Assembly (NCBI GenBank): GCA_001303245.1
Contig: LJNS01000028.1
Coordinates: forward strand, 1 to 40,579
Direction: 5' to 3'
DNA from: Gammaproteobacteria bacterium SG8_30
Lineage (GTDB): Bacteria > Pseudomonadota > Gammaproteobacteria > Steroidobacterales > Steroidobacteraceae
DNA length: 40,579 nucleotides
Each line of letters begins with the position of its first letter. Positions within the stretch are counted from its first letter, which is position 1. The notes under the pieces are model-generated. The model searched no databases, was not told the DNA's origin, and saw nothing but the letters and a program-made list of their open reading frames with translations. A program made the translations under genes and the position numbers. Below, one piece after another: positions 1-10,526 of this stretch.

Positions 1-14
1 CGCCTGATTCGAGG

Positions 15-497
15 TCAGTCCCGGAGGTTCTTGAACTGCAGCGGCAGGCCGAGCTCGGCCCTGCGTATCGATGCGATGGCTTCCTGCAGGTCGTCGCGCT
101 TCTTGCCCGTGACCCGCACCTGGTCGCCCTGGATCTGGGCCTGCACCTTGAGCTTCGAGTCCTTGACCAGCCGCTGGATCTTCTTGCCGATCTCCTGGTC
201 GATGCCGTGGCGCAGCACGACGAGCTGCCGGGCGGCGTTCAAGGTGATCTCCGGATCCTTGGCCTCGAGGCAGGCGACGTCGATGCCCCGCTTGGCCACC
301 TTGAGTGACAGGATGTCGAGCATCTGCTTGAGCTGGAAGTCGACCTGCGCCGAGAGCGTGACCGTGAAGTCCTTGAGCTCGAACTTCGCCCCCGTGTCCT
401 TGAAGTCGAATCGCTGCGATACCTCGCGATTCGCCTGGTCCACCGCATTGGCCAGCTCGTGGGCGTCGATCTCGGAGACGATGTCGAAGGAGGGCAT
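15..497 (-). CDS. yajQ: YajQ family nucleotide-binding protein
   Basis: This 160-residue protein has the full length and sequence of the YajQ/UPF0234 family, with the N-terminal PSFDIVSE, the internal [10 protein letters not shown] and the lysine-rich [16 protein letters not shown] segment. The family folds as two ferredoxin-like domains. In Xanthomonas and Pseudomonas it has been reported to bind cyclic-di-GMP and act as a transcriptional co-regulator; that role is family knowledge, not visible here. The protein is cytoplasmic, with no signal or membrane segment. The start lies 21 bp after the stop of the upstream PhzF-like gene, so co-transcription is possible, but a TATACT hexamer exactly 6 nt before the ATG suggests its own leaderless promoter. 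Two GGDEF proteins occur in the same window. Confidence 0.95.
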   Translation of the reverse strand: MPSFDIVSEIDAHELANAVDQANREVSQRFDFKDTGAKFELKDFTVTLSAQVDFQLKQMLDILSLKVAKRGIDVACLEAKDPEITLNAARQLVVLRHGIDQEIGKKIQRLVKDSKLKVQAQIQGDQVRVTGKKRDDLQEAIASIRRAELGLPLQFKNLRD

Positions 498-503
498 GCG
501 CGA

Positions 504-509
504 AGTATA
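504..509 (-). promoter_or_regulatory. candidate -10 box of yajQ (leaderless)
   Basis: On the minus strand TATACT lies exactly 6 nt upstream of the yajQ ATG, so a normal transcription start would fall on the A of the start codon. No convincing -35 hexamer is seen. Inferred. Confidence 0.4.
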
Positions 510-518
510 GTCGCGCCT

Positions 519-1361
519 TCAGACCTCCACGTACCCCCGCCCGAGTGGCACGACCTCGCCGGCCACGAAGATGGCGCCGTCCTCGTCCACGCGCAGGCGC
601 AGCCTCGACGGCCGGCCCGTTTCCCGGCCCTGCGAGATGGTCCTCTCGAGCGGCAGCGCCGTGATCTGCGCGAGGTACCAGCCGCCGAGGTTGGCAGCAG
701 CGCTCCCCGTGGCCGGATCCTCGAGCAGCGAGCTGCCCTTGGTGAAGAAGAACCGGGCGACCACCGAGTCCGGCCCTTCCTGCGCGAACACGTAGGCCTG
801 CGCCCTGGGCCCGTCGGCGGTCACGCGAACGAGTGCCTCGAGGCCAGGTTGCGCCCGCTGGACCGCCTCGGCGCTCGCGAGCGGCACGACGAGCTGCTCG
901 CTGCCGGTGTCCACCCAGAGCGGCGGGTCTGCCAGGTCCGCCACGTCGAGGCCCAGCGCCGAGGCAAGCTCGGCGCGGGAGGCCCGGGGCGGGCGTGTCT
1001 CGGGCTCCCGTGCCTCGAGCTCCCAGAGGTCGCCGTCGGCACGCACGCCCACCGGCCCGACGTTGAGCTCGAGCGTCAAGGCGTCCCCGCCCCCCCCAAG
1101 GGACCGCAGCACCTCTGCCGTGCCGAGGGTCGGGTGACCGGCGAAGGGCATTTCGTAACCTGGCGTGAAGATCCGCACACGGGCGTCGGCCTGCCCGGAC
1201 GGCAGGATGAAGGACGTCTCCGAGAGGTTGAACTGCAGCGCCAGCGCCTGCATCTGCGCGTCGGTCAGGCCGGTCGCGTCCTCGATCACGCAGAGCGGGT
1301 TGCCGGTCAGCCGGTCGCCGTCGAGGGCAAAGACGTTGACGAGCCGGAACTTCAGTCGCAT
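519..1361 (-). CDS. PhzF family isomerase/epimerase
   Basis: This 280-residue protein belongs to the PhzF (phenazine biosynthesis-like) family, which has a diaminopimelate-epimerase fold. The N-terminal VNVFALDGDRLTGNPLCV is typical. The LSETSF segment carries the glutamate that acts as general acid/base in PhzF, and EDPATGSAAANLGG is the conserved C-terminal glycine-rich motif. The substrate is unknown; most non-phenazine members are uncharacterised, and no phenazine genes are nearby. I chose the ATG at 1361 rather than one 10 codons upstream because GGGAGGGAG precedes it at good spacing. The gene lies 58 bp after the thioredoxin-like gene and 21 bp before yajQ on the same strand. Confidence 0.9.
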   Translation of the reverse strand: MRLKFRLVNVFALDGDRLTGNPLCVIEDATGLTDAQMQALALQFNLSETSFILPSGQADARVRIFTPGYEMPFAGHPTLGTAEVLRSLGGGGDALTLELNVGPVGVRADGDLWELEAREPETRPPRASRAELASALGLDVADLADPPLWVDTGSEQLVVPLASAEAVQRAQPGLEALVRVTADGPRAQAYVFAQEGPDSVVARFFFTKGSSLLEDPATGSAAANLGGWYLAQITALPLERTISQGRETGRPSRLRLRVDEDGAIFVAGEVVPLGRGYVEV

Positions 1362-1419
1362 GTCGTCTCCCTCCCGGATCCTCGAGCGCAACCCGCCTTA
1401 GACGGCCCGCGTCGGCCCC

Positions 1420-2642
1420 TCAACCCTCTGCCAGCAACCCGTCGATGAGCGCGGCGAACTCCCTCTCGAACTCCTCGTAGTGCACGCCCGTCGCCGGGCC
1501 GCTGAAGCCGGTGTGCGTGTAGCGGATGCGCCCCTCGCGGTCGAGCACGAGCGTCGTCGGATAGGCGAAGAAGGTCTCGATCTGCGGCAGCACCTGCTGC
1601 ACCCGGCCCGGGCCGTAGCTGCCCGCGATCAGCACGGGGTAATCGATGCCGAACGTCTCGATGAAGTCCCGCACGCCGGCCGCCGCCGCGTCGAAGTCCT
1701 CCTCGTACTCGAACATGAGCTGGACGACCTCCAGTCCCCGCTCGCGGCGCGGCGGCAAGAAGTCGCGCAGGAAGACCGCCTCGTCGTGGCAGTTGGGGCA
1801 CCAGGTGCCGCCGATGGTGACGATGACAACCTTGTCGCGGAAGCGCTCGTCGTCGATCGACACCGGGTGCCCATCGACGTCGGGCAATTCGAAGTCGAGC
1901 GGCTCGTGATCCTCCCGCAGCGCGGTCAGCGTCGCGCCGTCGCGCAACGTCGCGTCCGGGTCGCGTCGGCCGGACAGCTCGTAAGGCCCTGCGCGCCCGG
2001 ACACCGTGCCATCGGCCTCCCGGCGCAGCACATAGAGCCGCGCGCTGCCGCCGTCGAAGCGCGACAGGAACAGCGTGTCGCCGCGTACCTCGCCAGCGAG
2101 GTAGCGGTCGTCGCCGGATTCGCGCAGCACGGTGCCGTTGACCACGTGCCCGTCCTGGGAGAGCTCTGCGACGCCCGCCAGTTCGCGCCCGGATTCCGGG
2201 TCGCGGAAGGTCAGCGCCCAGCGGCCGCTGAAGTCGACCGGGCGCGCATCCGGCACCGGGAAGAAGCGCCACCCGCCGCCGCGCTCGGCGACCAGCCGCA
2301 CGCTGCCGGTCTCGCCGCCCGGCCGCACGAACACGACCGCGCCGCGAAGCTGCCCCTCCTCGAAGCTCGCCTCGATCCGGTGCGGATAGCCCGGCATGCC
2401 GAGCACCATCCGCCCGCCGTCGATGGTGACGTCCGTGACACGCACGCGCTCGGGCCCGTTGACGAGGTAGGCCACGTCGCGACCGTCCTCGGCCGTGATC
2501 TCCAGGCCGAACGGCAGGTCGCCGCCGGACCCGGCGAGTACCGCCCGCCACGTGCCGTGCAGGTCGGGCGGCGGGGGCTCGCCGCCTCCGCAGGCGACGC
2601 CGAGCAGCGCCACGCCGAGCAGCGCGAACCGCCGACCGGCCA

Positions 2643-2646
<4 letters not shown>
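1420..2646 (-). CDS. thioredoxin-like (TlpA-type) lipoprotein
   Basis: This 408-residue protein has a short signal peptide ending in the lipobox LLGVAC, with Cys19 as the probable lipidated residue. About 230 residues follow that look like two beta-rich, lipocalin-like repeats (each beginning near HGTW or SGRW and containing an EDG/QDG turn). The C-terminal half is a TlpA/AhpC-TSA domain with the active-site motif WCPNC (Cys283, Cys286) and the cis-proline segment AYPTTLVLD. It is therefore a predicted periplasmic, membrane-anchored disulfide oxidoreductase; the partner is unknown. The start overlaps the stop of the ATPase gene by 4 bp (ATGA), so the two are probably translationally coupled. 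A second ATG immediately follows the first. Confidence 0.85.
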
Positions 2647-5048
<2,402 letters not shown>

Positions 5049-5066
5049 GCTGGCGATCCGTCCCGG

Positions 5067-6041
5067 TCAGTAACGCGGCAGCCTGAGGTCTGCGAACACG
5101 GCCTCCGCCCGCTCGGCCGAGGGCGCACGCAGCGCACGATCGACCAGCTTGCGCGTCAGGTGCGGCGCGAACAGCTGCATGAAGTCGTACATGTAGCCGC
5201 GCAGCAGGCGGCCGCGGCGCGCGCCGAGCCAGGTGACGTGCTCGGGGAACAGGTGGGACCCGTCGATCGCGACCAGGTCCGTGTCCTCGCCCTCGGCGAT
5301 GGCCATGCAGGCGACGATCCCGACCCCGAGTCCCAGCCGCACGTAGGTCTTGATGACGTCGGCGTCGCGCGCGGTCAGGGCGACATTGAGCTTGAGCCCC
5401 GCCCGCTCGAAGAGGCTCGGCAGCGACGAGCGTCCGGAGAAGCTGAACACGTAGGTCACGACCGGGTGCTTCGCCACGTCCTTCAGGGTGGGCTTGTCGA
5501 TGCCGGCGAGCGGGTGAGTGCGCGGCACCAGCAGGTCGCGGTGCCAGCGGTAGCAGGGCATCAGCGCCAGGCTCGGGAACAGGTCGCGCGAGCCGGTGGC
5601 GATCGCGAAGTCGACCCGGTCCTCGGCGGCGAGATCCGCGATCTGCTCCGAGGTGCCCTGGTGAAGGTGCAGCTTGACGTCGGGATAGTGCTGTCTGAAA
5701 CGCTTGACGATGGACGGCAGGACGTAGCGCGCCTGGGTGTGGGTCGTGCCGATCGACAGCGAGCCGCGGGTCTCGTCGCGGTACTCGTCGGAGAGCCGCC
5801 GGATGTTCTCGACCTCGTCCAGGATCCGCTGTGCCCGCTCCACGACCCGCCGGCCTTCCGGCGTGATGCGCGTGAGCGTGCGGCCCTCGCGCTCGAACAC
5901 CTCGAACCCGAGCTCCTCCTCGAACAGCTTGATCTGCTTGCTGACGCCTGGCTGGGACGTGTGCAGCGCGCGGGCGGCGGCCGTGATGTTGAGGCCGTTG
6001 TCGACGACCGCGGCCAGGTAGCGCAGCTGGTGGAGCTTCAT
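5067..6041 (-). CDS. cysB: LysR-type regulator CysB
   Basis: This 324-residue LysR-family activator has the same length as E. coli CysB and aligns with it throughout. The N-terminal winged helix runs from MKLHQLRYLAAVV through TSQPGVSKQIK. GTTHTQARYVLP, FAIATGSRDLF, FSGRSSLPSLFERAG and DADVIKTYVRLGLGVGI are effector-domain hallmarks, and the terminal YMYDFMQLFAPHLTR is also typical. CysB activates sulfate assimilation and cysteine biosynthesis genes in response to N-acetylserine. The ATG at 6041 overlaps the stop of the preceding 107-residue gene by 4 bp. No sulfate assimilation genes occur in the window. Confidence 0.95.
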   Translation of the reverse strand: MKLHQLRYLAAVVDNGLNITAAARALHTSQPGVSKQIKLFEEELGFEVFEREGRTLTRITPEGRRVVERAQRILDEVENIRRLSDEYRDETRGSLSIGTTHTQARYVLPSIVKRFRQHYPDVKLHLHQGTSEQIADLAAEDRVDFAIATGSRDLFPSLALMPCYRWHRDLLVPRTHPLAGIDKPTLKDVAKHPVVTYVFSFSGRSSLPSLFERAGLKLNVALTARDADVIKTYVRLGLGVGIVACMAIAEGEDTDLVAIDGSHLFPEHVTWLGARRGRLLRGYMYDFMQLFAPHLTRKLVDRALRAPSAERAEAVFADLRLPRY

Positions 6042-6361
6042 CCGGACAGCTGCTTGCGGTGCCTGCGGGAAAGCTCGATGAACCTCGGCGTCTGGCCTGC
6101 GTCCTCGTAGACCGGGTCGCCCTGCTCGTCGGTCGAGATCACCCTGTCGCCGCGCACGTAGGGCATGGCGGCCTGCAACTCCTGCAGCGCGACCGACAGC
6201 AGGTCGGTGATGATCTCCTCGCGCGTGCGGCCCGGGTACATCTCCGCGAGGGCGTGGATGCGGGCGGCGTCGTCCAGCGGCAGGCGGACCTCGTAGGTCT
6301 CCGCGGTCTTCGCCCGCGACCCCGACTCGGCCCAGCTCGCGAGGAGCTTCTTGTAGGTCAT
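6038..6361 (-). CDS. conserved CysB-linked small protein
   Basis: This is a soluble 107-residue protein. Its central segment (TYEVRLPLDDAARIHALAEMYPGRTREEIITDLLSVAL) reads like a ribbon-helix-helix-type or small helical domain. An acidic linker and a basic C-terminus (RRHRKQ) follow. Homologues sit directly upstream of cysB in Pseudomonas, where the gene is annotated only as hypothetical or, without good support, as a pilus tip component. Translational coupling to cysB through an ATGA overlap suggests a link to CysB function or expression. Nothing in the sequence reveals a catalytic role. A DNA-binding accessory role is possible but unproven. Confidence 0.75.
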   Translation of the reverse strand: MTYKKLLASWAESGSRAKTAETYEVRLPLDDAARIHALAEMYPGRTREEIITDLLSVALQELQAAMPYVRGDRVISTDEQGDPVYEDAGQTPRFIELSRRHRKQLSG

Positions 6362-6390
6362 GGAGCGCTCCGCAAACGACTCTGCCGGCG

Positions 6391-6396
6391 ATTATA
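6391..6396 (-). promoter_or_regulatory. candidate -10 box of the cysB operon
   Basis: A consensus TATAAT on the minus strand lies 29 nt before the start of the small CysB-linked gene, inside the 114-bp gap that separates it from the acetyltransferase gene. No good -35 hexamer is apparent at 16-18 bp. It would serve the small protein, cysB and possibly the ATPase and thioredoxin genes. Confidence 0.45.
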
Positions 6397-6475
6397 GCGG
6401 CGGCGGCCACGACCGGCGGCCGTTGCAGGCGGACTCCCGCGACGCTGGCTCCCGACGCCTTTGCGCCCGCCGGAT

Positions 6476-6991
6476 CTACCGGAGCTCTAGCAGGTAGTGC
6501 GTGTCGCAGCCGAAGTGGCCCGTGCTGCCGACGGGGCCGCGCTGGCGCCTGAAGCCGGCCTTCTCGTACAGCCGCTTGGCGGCCTCCATGCCGGTCAGCG
6601 TCTCCAGATAGCAGCGCCGGAAGCCTAGCTCGCGCGCGCGGTCGAGGCAGAGCGCGAGCATGCGCTCCCCGAGTCCGCGCCCGCGCGCCGGCGGCAGGAA
6701 ATACATCTTGCGCAACTCGCAGGTGTCCGGCTCGCCGCCCTCGAGCGGCGCTATGCCGGCACCGCCGACGACGCGGTCCGCGAGCTCGAGGACGAAGTAC
6801 GCGGCGCGCGGCGCGGCGTAGGCGCGGCTCATGTGGTCGACCTCGGGGTCGTTGCTGGCAAAGCCGGGCCCGCAGGCGCCGAAAGAGCCCATGACCTCGC
6901 GGATGATCGACGCGATCGCCGCATCGTCGTCCGGACGGATGGGCCGGATGACCGCCTCGGGAGCGCCGGATCCGGGATCAGGGATCGTCAT
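6476..6991 (-). CDS. GNAT family N-acetyltransferase
   Basis: This 171-residue cytoplasmic protein has the GNAT fold: IRPIRPDDDAAIASIIREVM at the N-terminus, the acetyl-CoA-binding motif A in FLPPARGRGLGERML, and the late GMEAAKRLYEKAGF motif B. The acceptor substrate cannot be deduced. The start is uncertain: ATG codons at 7000 and 6991 are both possible, and neither has a strong ribosome site. Either choice overlaps the end of the DUF2845 gene by 14-23 bp, so the two are likely co-transcribed. Confidence 0.85.
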   Translation of the reverse strand: MTIPDPGSGAPEAVIRPIRPDDDAAIASIIREVMGSFGACGPGFASNDPEVDHMSRAYAAPRAAYFVLELADRVVGGAGIAPLEGGEPDTCELRKMYFLPPARGRGLGERMLALCLDRARELGFRRCYLETLTGMEAAKRLYEKAGFRRQRGPVGSTGHFGCDTHYLLELR

Positions 6992-7337
6992 GGTAACCAT
7001 GGCCAAGCGTCTCGATCTCGACCACGAGGCCGTCCTCGAGGCGCAGCCGCCGCATGAGCTTCTGCCTGCCGAGGTTGTAGGTCCAGAACTCGACCGCGAC
7101 CGGCACGAGGTCGTCAGAGGCGTACCAGGGCCGGCCGTAGCGCCACACGACCGGACGCCGCAGGATCGAGGTCGTCGTAACCTCGCTCGGCTCGCCGCAC
7201 AGGGCCAGCACCTTGGCGGCACTGTCGCCGTCCGTGACCAGGCGATTGCCGCAGCGGAACGAGTCCGCGGCCGCCGCGCCGGCCAGCAGGACGCCGGCGA
7301 GGAGCGGGACCAGGCGACGCGCGGATACCGGGTTCAT
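6978..7337 (-). CDS. secreted DUF2845 protein
   Basis: This 119-residue protein has a signal peptide (MNPVSARRLVPLLAGVLLAGAAAA, likely cut before DSFRCG). The mature part matches DUF2845: an early FRCGNRLVTDGDSAAKVLALCGEPSEV motif with two cysteines that could form a disulfide, and a WRYGRPW...EFWTYNLG segment. Such proteins are periplasmic and of unknown function. The ATG at 7337 was chosen because it begins the signal peptide; the frame is open further upstream but does not look coding there. Three TTCAGC hexamers lie just upstream and may be response-regulator sites. Confidence 0.8.
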   Translation of the reverse strand: MNPVSARRLVPLLAGVLLAGAAAADSFRCGNRLVTDGDSAAKVLALCGEPSEVTTTSILRRPVVWRYGRPWYASDDLVPVAVEFWTYNLGRQKLMRRLRLEDGLVVEIETLGHGYHDDP

Positions 7338-7360
7338 GGCGTACAGGATCGGCTCCGGGG

Positions 7361-7401
7361 GCTGAATGAACGCTGAAAAGAAAGCGTGCCGCAGGGCTGA
7401 A
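7361..7401 (-). promoter_or_regulatory. TTCAGC direct repeats upstream of the DUF2845 gene
   Basis: On the minus strand TTCAGC occurs at 7401-7396, 7377-7372 and 7366-7361. The last two are exactly 11 bp apart (5-bp spacer), the geometry of OmpR/PhoB-family operators. They lie 24-64 bp before the start codon. No regulator is identified; inferred. Confidence 0.4.
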
Positions 7402-7528
7402 ATGTAACGCGCGCGACGCCGGGCGACCAGGCGCCGCTCGACCTCGGCCAGCGTCACCCGGACGGTCGGCCCCACCGGTCACGCGGACCTGCCGTGAGGC
7501 CCGGCTCCACTCGAGAGGCTCCGGCAGC

Positions 7529-7534
7529 TAGAAT
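7529..7534 (+). promoter_or_regulatory. candidate -10 box of gshA
   Basis: TAGAAT lies 39 nt before the gshA start in the divergent gap between gshA and the DUF2845 gene. The -35 region is not convincing. Confidence 0.3.
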
Positions 7535-7573
7535 GCTTGCCCGGCCATTCAGACCCCCGGCGCGCCGATCCTC

Positions 7574-9028
7574 ATGCCCCCAGCACGCATCGACCGCGGT
7601 TTCGAACGCAGGCTCGCGGCCGTGGTGAACTCGGGTGAGCAGGGCGCGCTGCAGCAGGGCCGCAAGGGCATCGAGAAGGAGTCGCTCAGGGTCACGCCGC
7701 AGGGTCGCGTAGCCCAGACTCCGCACCCCTCCGCCCTCGGCTCGGCGCTCGCCAGCGGCAACGTCACGACCGACTACTCCGAGGCCTTGATCGAGCTCAT
7801 CACGCCGGCCTTCAGCGAGAGCTGGGAGCTGCTGCAGTACCTGACGGACCTCCACCAGTTCGTCTACCGCCAGCTGGGCGAGGAGCTGCTCTGGGCGACG
7901 AGCATGCCTTGCGCGCTCGACGGCGATGCCAGCATTCCGATCGCGACTTACGGCGGGTCGAACATCGGGCGCATGAAGTACGTGTATCGGCTCGGCCTGG
8001 GGCTGCGCTACGGCCGCGTCATGCAGGCGATCTCCGGCGTGCACTTCAACTACTCCTTCCCGCTGCTGCGCAACTATCGCCGGCACGGCTGGCTGATCCT
8101 GTACCTCTTCGGGGCCTCGCCGGCACTGTGCAAGACGTTCTTCAAGGGGCGCGAGGTCGCGCCCGGCCTGGTGGAGCTCGATCGCCACACGATGCACGCC
8201 CCGTATGCGACCAGCCTCCGGATGAGCGACCTCGGCTACCGCAACAAGAGCCAGGCGGGCGTCGCCGTGTCGGTCAACTCGCTTGCCGAGTACGTCCGCG
8301 ACCTGTCGCGGCTGGTGTTCACGCCGAGCCCCGAGTACCAGCAGCTCGGTGTCAAGGTCATCCGGCCCAAGCGGACGGCCCGGTCGGGCGAGCGCCCGAC
8401 GCGTGCCCTCGAGCGCGCAGGCGTCGAGTACGTGGAGATGCGCTCGCTCGACGTCGGCGTCTTCGACCCGGTCGGTGTGAGCCAGAACGAGATCCGCTTC
8501 CTCGAGGCCTTCGCGGCGCTCTGCGTCCTGAAGGACAGCCCGATGATCGAGCGCTCGCACGAGCTCGAGCTCGACGCCAATCACGTCCGGGTCGCGCGGC
8601 AGGGCAGGGAGCCCGGCCTCGAGCTCAAGGAGGACGGCCGGCGCCGTCCGCTGACCGACTGGGCCCGACAGCTCCTCGACGAGATGCAGGGCGTCTGCGA
8701 GCTGCTCGACGCGGGCGACCCGCAGCGGCCGTACTCGGCTGCGCTCGCGGTGCAGCAGGCGAAGGTAACGGATGCCGACGCGACTCCGTCGGCGCGAATC
8801 CTCGGCGAGTTGAAACAGAACGACGAGGCTTTCTTCCATTTCGCGCTGCGCATGTCCACGCAGCACCGGGACTACTTCCGCGACCTCTATCCACCCGACG
8901 AACAGCGGCTCGAGACCTTCCGTCAGGAGGCCGCGCGCTCGATAGAGGCGCAGACCGCCATCGAGGCAGCCGACCGGATCTCCTTCGACGAGTTCGTCGC
9001 GCGCTGGTTTTCGGACCAGCCGTCGTAG
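7574..9028 (+). CDS. gshA: glutamate-cysteine ligase
   Basis: This 484-residue protein is a gamma-glutamylcysteine synthetase of the gammaproteobacterial GshA type, which makes the first and rate-limiting intermediate of glutathione in the cytoplasm from glutamate, cysteine and ATP. Diagnostic stretches include GIEKESLRV near residue 32 (acidic metal-binding residues), TTDYSEALIELITPAF, LWATSMPC, IATYGGSNIGRMKYVYRLGL, ISGVHFNYSFP and the late EYVEMRSLDVGVFDPVGV. Length is slightly below the E. coli enzyme (518). The gene stands alone: the ligase gshB is not in the window, and the next gene is a diguanylate cyclase after a 212-bp gap. Confidence 0.95.
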   Translation: MPPARIDRGFERRLAAVVNSGEQGALQQGRKGIEKESLRVTPQGRVAQTPHPSALGSALASGNVTTDYSEALIELITPAFSESWELLQYLTDLHQFVYRQLGEELLWATSMPCALDGDASIPIATYGGSNIGRMKYVYRLGLGLRYGRVMQAISGVHFNYSFPLLRNYRRHGWLILYLFGASPALCKTFFKGREVAPGLVELDRHTMHAPYATSLRMSDLGYRNKSQAGVAVSVNSLAEYVRDLSRLVFTPSPEYQQLGVKVIRPKRTARSGERPTRALERAGVEYVEMRSLDVGVFDPVGVSQNEIRFLEAFAALCVLKDSPMIERSHELELDANHVRVARQGREPGLELKEDGRRRPLTDWARQLLDEMQGVCELLDAGDPQRPYSAALAVQQAKVTDADATPSARILGELKQNDEAFFHFALRMSTQHRDYFRDLYPPDEQRLETFRQEAARSIEAQTAIEAADRISFDEFVARWFSDQPS

Positions 9029-9050
9029 CCGCGCCCCGGGACCCGGTCCC

Positions 9051-9066
9051 GGCGGGCGACCCCGCC
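9051..9066 (+). terminator. possible terminator after gshA
   Basis: A 6-bp GC stem with a CGAC loop is followed by CTTTCC 23 nt after the gshA stop. It is preceded by a second small palindrome (GGGACC C GGTCCC). The T tract is weak. Confidence 0.35.
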
Positions 9067-9142
9067 CTTTCCGCGACGCTTTACATATTTCCGGATCGAG
9101 CGGTTGAAGGGTGCTTAACGGTTCCGCCGCCAGGCGGCTGCG

Positions 9143-9148
9143 TATACT
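9143..9148 (+). promoter_or_regulatory. candidate -10 box of the diguanylate cyclase gene
   Basis: TATACT lies in the gap before the cyclase gene, 46 nt before the 16-codon leader ORF. It follows a CCGCC/GGCGG stem. The nearest -35-like TTAACG is 22 bp away, which is too far for a classical promoter. Confidence 0.35.
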
Positions 9149-9193
9149 GGATGCCCTGCACAGCCCTCCCTCTTCCACCGCAGCGAGCCGCCG

Positions 9194-9244
9194 ATGAAGC
9201 ATTTCGCGGGCGAGGGCGTCGACGGCAGAGTCGACGCCGCGTGA
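9194..9244 (+). CDS. 16-codon leader ORF overlapping the cyclase start
   Basis: ATG at 9194 opens a 16-codon frame (MKHFAGEGVDGRVDAA) whose TGA overlaps the GTG start of the downstream cyclase as GTGA. Its last third is the right arm of a perfect hairpin. It may be a translated leader that couples initiation of the cyclase, or simply chance. Ribosome-binding sequence is weak (GCGAGC). Nothing supports a function of the peptide itself. Confidence 0.3.
   Translation: MKHFAGEGVDGRVDAA
9215..9238 (+). promoter_or_regulatory. perfect hairpin 2 nt before the cyclase GTG start
   Basis: GGCGTCGAC (9215-9223) pairs perfectly with GTCGACGCC (9230-9238) across a 6-nt GGCAGA loop. The stem ends 2 nt before the GTG start at 9241 and would occlude the ribosome site. 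Translation of the overlapping leader ORF would melt it. Confidence 0.55.
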
Positions 9245-10458
9245 CGCCTGACCACCCCGCCGCCCAGCCAGCCCATGCTTCGCCCGTCGCGGAGCAACTG
9301 CAGCGCGGGTTTCCCTGGCTCAGGTTCGAGAGTGGGCTCGAAGTCCAGTTCTGGCAGGACCAGTACGAGCAAGGTCTCACGCAGCTTAGGCTCAACATCG
9401 TTCTCGCCTCGGCGCTCGTGCTCGCGTTCATCGCGATGGACCGCATGGTCCTGCCCGAGGGCGACGGCGTCGTGCGCTTCCTGCGCTACGGCGTCCTGCT
9501 GCCCGCTCTGGCGGGCTGCCTGATCGTCACGTTCCTGCCCCGCGGCCGGCGGTGGTTCCACCCCGTCGTGAGCGTGCTCGCACCGGTCGCGATGACGGCG
9601 GTCGTAGCCCTCGTCCTGGCGGCGGGCGCGAGGGGTGCGGAGACCGTCTTCCCCGTGGTCGTGCTGGCGACGATCTTCCTGTACTACCTGGTGGGGCTGT
9701 CCTTCTACGGCGCCCTGCGTACGAATCTCGTCGGCCTGGCCGCCTACGTGGCCGGCGCGGCGTGGGTCGACATCCCGGTCCCGCAGACGTCCTACCAGGC
9801 CATGGTGCTGTTCTTCGCCAACCTGGTCGGCGCCACCGTGGCCTACAACCTGGAGGCGGCCCGCCGGACGAGCTGGCTCGAGGCGCGACTGCTCGCGGAA
9901 ATGGCGGATCGCGACGGCCTGACCGGCTCCTACAACCGGCGACGGCTCGATGCGCACCTGCTGCGCGTCTGGGAACAGGGCGTGCGCGAGCAGCAGCCGA
10001 TGGCGCTGCTCATGATCGACATCGACTGCTTCAAGGCCTTCAACGATCGCTACGGCCACCAGGCCGGCGACGAGGCGCTCAAGGCGGTCGCCGCGGTGCT
10101 GGCCCGCTGCGCGCGGCGGCCGCTGGACTTCGTGGCACGTTACGGCGGCGAGGAATTCCTCGTCGTCCTGTACGACACTAGCCGCGACTACGCGGCGGCG
10201 CTCGCGCAGCAGGTGCTGCAGGAGGTGCGCCTGCTGCGCCTCCCGCACCCGACTTCCTCGGTCTCGCCGGTCCTGACCGTCTCGGTCGGCGTCGCCTACG
10301 TGGTCCCCGTCCCCGGGCGCAGCGTCGACGGCTTCGTGCAGCTCGCCGACGAGGCGCTCTACGCCGCCAAGCACGCAGGGCGCGATCGCGCGCACGTCAT
10401 GGAGAAGGAGTACGAGCAGCTGCGGACCGGTTCCTTCCGGATCTCCGCAACCGGCTGA
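9241..10458 (+). CDS. membrane diguanylate cyclase (GGDEF)
   Basis: This 405-residue inner-membrane protein has five or six hydrophobic segments (from LNIVLASALVLAFIAM to VLFFANLVGATVAYNL) followed by a C-terminal GGDEF domain. The catalytic motif is YGGEEF. The RxxD product-inhibition site (RPLD) sits five residues before it, and the DRDGLTGSYNRR and MIDIDCFKAFND motifs that bind metal and GTP are intact. It should make cyclic-di-GMP and be feedback-inhibited. The GTG at 9241 is preferred, but an in-frame ATG at 9151 would add 30 arginine-rich, unlikely residues. There is no clear ribosome site; a hairpin and a 16-codon ORF overlap the start. Confidence 0.85.
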   Translation: MTPDHPAAQPAHASPVAEQLQRGFPWLRFESGLEVQFWQDQYEQGLTQLRLNIVLASALVLAFIAMDRMVLPEGDGVVRFLRYGVLLPALAGCLIVTFLPRGRRWFHPVVSVLAPVAMTAVVALVLAAGARGAETVFPVVVLATIFLYYLVGLSFYGALRTNLVGLAAYVAGAAWVDIPVPQTSYQAMVLFFANLVGATVAYNLEAARRTSWLEARLLAEMADRDGLTGSYNRRRLDAHLLRVWEQGVREQQPMALLMIDIDCFKAFNDRYGHQAGDEALKAVAAVLARCARRPLDFVARYGGEEFLVVLYDTSRDYAAALAQQVLQEVRLLRLPHPTSSVSPVLTVSVGVAYVVPVPGRSVDGFVQLADEALYAAKHAGRDRAHVMEKEYEQLRTGSFRISATG

Positions 10459-10526
10459 GGCGGCGAGCCCGGTCGGCACGTCACGGCGGGGGCGAGCGCA
10501 TTTCAGGTGCGCCGCGCCCGCGGGGC

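Noticed and set aside
459-1448. Long plus-strand frame opposite the PhzF gene
   Set aside because: Shadow of the real minus-strand gene; the translation is proline/arginine-rich with no family resemblance, as with most long antisense frames in this GC-rich DNA.
9115-9148. TTAACG plus TATACT as a full sigma-70 promoter
   Set aside because: The spacing is 22 bp, too long; only the -10 candidate is kept.
9151-9240. In-frame ATG at 9151 as the cyclase start
   Set aside because: It lies only 2 nt after the -10-like hexamer and would add an arginine-rich segment encoded by the hairpin; kept only as an alternative.
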